In this document: positions 62,028-64,000 of the stretch, piece after piece
Layout: each line of letters starts with the position of its first letter
Position numbering within the stretch: position 1 is the first letter of the stretch
Assembly: GCA_017962415.1 (NCBI GenBank)
Contig: JAGCVK010000042.1
Span: 1 to 64,000 of the forward strand
Direction: 5' to 3'
Length of the DNA stretch: 64,000 nucleotides
Source: Treponema sp.
GTDB taxonomy: Bacteria > Spirochaetota > Spirochaetia > Treponematales > Treponemataceae
The notes under the pieces: generated by a model
What the model saw: the letters and a program-made list of their open reading frames with translations, nothing else
Told to the model about the DNA's origin: nothing
Databases searched by the model: none
Made by a program: the position numbers and the translations under genes

Positions 62028-62062
62028 TTGTCACCACTTTCATTTCATTCTATAATATATGC
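62028..62062 (+). promoter_or_regulatory. rsmI promoter, predicted leaderless with GTG start
   Basis: TTGTCA (62028-62033), a 17-bp spacer and TATAAT (62051-62056) are followed by 6 nt and the GTG start at 62063. This is the clearest example of the leaderless pattern in the window. Confidence 0.75.
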
Positions 62063-62770
62063 GTGGCAAAGCTTTTTGTTGTTGGAACTCCGATTGGAAA
62101 TCTTGGTGATATTACTTACAGAGCAATTGAAACGCTCAAAAGCGTAGACTTTATTGCGGCTGAAGATACGCGCCATACGTTGCAGCTTTTGAATCATTTT
62201 GAAATCAAAAAGCCGCTTATTTCCTGCAGAGCCCAAAACGAAAGATTTGCTGGGGAAAAGATAGTCAAACTGCTGGAAGAAGGACACGACGTTGCTTATG
62301 CAAGTGATGCAGGAACTCCTGGAGTTTCTGATCCGGGAGCAGTCCTGGTCGATGTTGTTCGCCAGTCAGGTTTTGATGTGGTGCCGATTCCAGGCCCAGC
62401 TGCGTTTGCAACTCTTGTAAGCGTTGCGGGTACGGGCGGTAAAACGCTGATTTTTGAGGGCTTTCTTTCACCTAAACCCGGCAGAAGACGAAGTCGTTTG
62501 AAAGAATTAATGGAAACCGGAAATGCAGTAGTAATTTACGAAAGTCCGTTCAGAATTACTAAACTTCTTGCAGACATTGCCGATATAGAAAGTAACCGGC
62601 GCATCGTTGTTGGACGTGAATTGACAAAACTGCACGAAGAAATAACCAGTGGTACGGCCGTTGACCTGTACAATGATTATTCTTCGCGACAATCCATAAA
62701 AGGAGAGTTTGCAGTTTTTATTTCTGGTGTAAAAAATATTAAGAATTCTGAAGAATCTACCGATAATTAA
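62063..62770 (+). CDS. rsmI: 16S rRNA (cytidine-1402-2'-O)-methyltransferase RsmI
   Basis: This 235-residue tetrapyrrole-methylase-fold enzyme methylates C1402 in the ribosomal decoding centre. The motifs are KLFVVGTPIGNLGDITYRA at the N-terminus, AEDTRHT, SDAGTPGVSDPG and FEGFLSPKPGRRRSRLKEL. It starts with GTG at 62063; an ATG at 62059 is out of frame. flgM follows after 21 bp and is probably on the same transcript. Confidence 0.96.
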   Translation: MAKLFVVGTPIGNLGDITYRAIETLKSVDFIAAEDTRHTLQLLNHFEIKKPLISCRAQNERFAGEKIVKLLEEGHDVAYASDAGTPGVSDPGAVLVDVVRQSGFDVVPIPGPAAFATLVSVAGTGGKTLIFEGFLSPKPGRRRSRLKELMETGNAVVIYESPFRITKLLADIADIESNRRIVVGRELTKLHEEITSGTAVDLYNDYSSRQSIKGEFAVFISGVKNIKNSEESTDN

Positions 62771-62791
62771 AAGGTAGAGGGGTAGGATGTT

Positions 62792-63079
62792 ATGATGATA
62801 AATGGTGTAAACAATGTTACTCAGGTAACAAATGTTCAGAATCTCCGCAAAACCGAAAGCTCTGCAAAGGTAGACCGCGACTATGATTCTATCAGCGTAT
62901 CTGACGAAGCCAAAGAAATGGCCGAAGCTTACTACCTGGAGAAAGTTGCTAGCGAAACTCCAGACGTAAGAGCAGATCGCGTAGCTGCCGTAAAAGAGAA
63001 GCTTAAGGATCCTAACTACTTGAACGACGCTGTAATTAAGTCGGCAGCAGATAAGTTTTTGTCTGCAATTGGACTCTAA
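62792..63079 (+). CDS. flgM: FlgM-like anti-sigma-28 factor
   Basis: This 95-residue protein matches FlgM, which binds the flagellar sigma factor FliA and delays late flagellar genes. The N-terminal segment is disordered-looking (MMINGVNNVTQVTNVQNL). The conserved C-terminal helices include SISVSDEAKEMAEAY, RADRVAAVKEKLKDPNY and AADKFLSAIGL. GGGGTAGGA precedes the ATG pair; the first ATG is used. Its presence near a flaB gene fits sigma-28 control of motility in this organism. Confidence 0.88.
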   Translation: MMINGVNNVTQVTNVQNLRKTESSAKVDRDYDSISVSDEAKEMAEAYYLEKVASETPDVRADRVAAVKEKLKDPNYLNDAVIKSAADKFLSAIGL

Positions 63080-63102
63080 CAGCTGACTTCAGAAGTCTCA
63101 TA

Positions 63103-63134
63103 AAAGACGGAACTTGTTTCCGTCTTTTTTTTTA
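63103..63134 (+). terminator. Terminator after flgM
   Basis: AAAGACGGAA (63103-63112) pairs with TTCCGTCTTT (63118-63127), followed by a T-run. Confidence 0.93.
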
Positions 63135-63146
63135 CAAAGATGCGTC

Positions 63147-63198
63147 ATGCTGAACTTGTTTCAGCATCTACAATATAGATTCCGAAACAAGTTCGGGA
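63147..63198. repeat. Dispersed palindromic repeat, copies 2 and 3
   Basis: 63147-63167 is the inverted copy of the palindrome at 15829-15849. 63181-63198 (TCCGAAACAAGTTCGGGA) is a relative with the same GAAACAAGTTC centre and different outer arms. Both lie between the flgM terminator and the next gene. Confidence 0.7.
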
Positions 63199-63225
63199 TA
63201 ATATACCAGGAGAGCAGAGGTAAAA

Positions 63226-64000
63226 ATGGCAGATTTAGCATTCCGAATTAATCCGAACATTATTTTAGGCTCATATACAATCAGCAGATTAGGCTCGCAG
63301 GTTCACGAATGGGGAAGCCGTTTTATGGTGATTATGGATCCAATGCTCAACGAAGCAAAACTTGCCAGCCAAATAATGCAGTCTTTAATAGACCGAAAAA
63401 TAGAAAGTTTTGTTTTTGCAGAACTTGCCGAAGGCCCTACAACAAAAGTAATAGAACACGCCCTTTCGCTCGCAAAAGAAGGTCACGTTCACGGCATAAT
63501 TGCAATTGGCGGCGACAAAGCAATTCAAGTTGGCCGCGCTGTTGCTGCTTATTATAATGAAGTTCATGATTTATATACTTTTATAGACGGTGCGCTTCCT
63601 ACAACAAATCCGCTTCCATGTATTTGTATTCCTACAACTTACAGAAGCCCATTTATGTTTACACCAAACATTCCAATAATTGATTCACGAAGTCATCAGT
63701 TAAAAATATTAACAGTTCAAGGGGGCGTTTGCAAACTTGTGCTTGCAGATCCAAACCTTATGATTACTTTAACTGATAATCAAAAAGCAACACTTTCAAT
63801 AGATTTGATATCCATTGCACTAGAAGCATACCTTTCGCAAAAAGCAAACTTTTTTAGCGATATGTTTATAGAAAAAGGCCTTGAAATTCTATCTTACGGC
63901 TTAGACGGCTCGCCAACACTTGATATTACAACGCCAGAAGAAGTTTTGCTTGCTCAAGCCGGCTGTTTGATTTCTCTTGGAGCGGCCGCTTCTTCGGTTG
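63226..64000 (+). CDS. Diverged iron-containing alcohol dehydrogenase-fold protein (partial)
   Basis: The gene runs past the window end; 258 residues are visible from ATG 63226, preceded by AGAGG. The overall layout is that of group III metal-dependent ADH: a nucleotide-binding N-domain and a helical domain with DLISIALEAYLSQKANFFSD. Key motifs are altered. The usual metal His in DxxxH is Ile, the GGGS...D nucleotide loop reads AIGGDKAIQVG, and PTTAGTGSE reads PTTYRSPFM. It may be a non-canonical or inactive member. It was assigned from direct translation of the last 775 bp. Confidence 0.72.
   Translation, partial: MADLAFRINPNIILGSYTISRLGSQVHEWGSRFMVIMDPMLNEAKLASQIMQSLIDRKIESFVFAELAEGPTTKVIEHALSLAKEGHVHGIIAIGGDKAIQVGRAVAAYYNEVHDLYTFIDGALPTTNPLPCICIPTTYRSPFMFTPNIPIIDSRSHQLKILTVQGGVCKLVLADPNLMITLTDNQKATLSIDLISIALEAYLSQKANFFSDMFIEKGLEILSYGLDGSPTLDITTPEEVLLAQAGCLISLGAAASSV

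Overview
The window looks like a chromosomal segment of a free-living or gut-associated Treponema (Spirochaetes). The pointers are a periplasmic flagellin FlaB, a FlgM-like anti-sigma factor, many treponeme-style outer-membrane and lipoprotein genes, two receptor-type cyclases, low overall GC, and plant-polysaccharide enzymes (GH9, GH43) that syphilis-group treponemes lack. Genus is inferred from gene content; I could not run a search.

Layout. 1-8.5 kb: flaB, a STAS protein, the dnaX-ybaB-recR block (minus strand), then a plus-strand run of membrane protein, Nif3-like protein, lspA, small membrane protein and mtnN. 8.5-15.3 kb: luxS behind a structured leader, a DUF1538 membrane protein with a tandem P-II protein, and two translationally coupled 7TM receptor cyclases. 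15.3-20.4 kb: a metal-responsive arsR-type regulator and Zn/Cd ATPase behind clustered operators, a TrmJ-type methyltransferase, a HAD phosphatase and a PfkB sugar kinase. 20.4-24 kb: GH43 behind two abutting perfect palindromes, a CAU-anticodon tRNA whose 3' end is repeated downstream, and glmS. 24-37 kb is accessory: an Rpn-type nuclease, a 5 x 21-bp repeat array, an HU-like gene, a decayed rpn fragment and a 3554-residue Ig-repeat lipoprotein. 37-50 kb: mnmE with an in-frame GC-rich insertion, then a cell-envelope operon (DUF4015 hydrolase, degenerate HD-GYP protein, barrel protein, 2015-residue Ig-repeat/barrel protein), and a sirtuin. 50-64 kb: a metallopeptidase/barrel protein, GH9, a lipoprotein, an NlpC/P60 protein, a binding-protein-like gene, a YkgJ protein, MATE and EamA transporters, a flavodoxin-like reductase, rsmI, flgM, and a diverged iron-ADH-fold protein cut by the window end.

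The most interesting system is the cyclase pair at 11403-15274. The two proteins have lost complementary halves of the class III cyclase active site. One keeps the purine and transition-state residues, the other keeps the metal aspartates. They should therefore form an obligate heterodimer with a single active site, as in mammalian adenylyl cyclase C1/C2. A second theme is promoter architecture: about ten genes have a -10 box ending 6-8 nt before the start codon and no Shine-Dalgarno, which predicts leaderless mRNAs.
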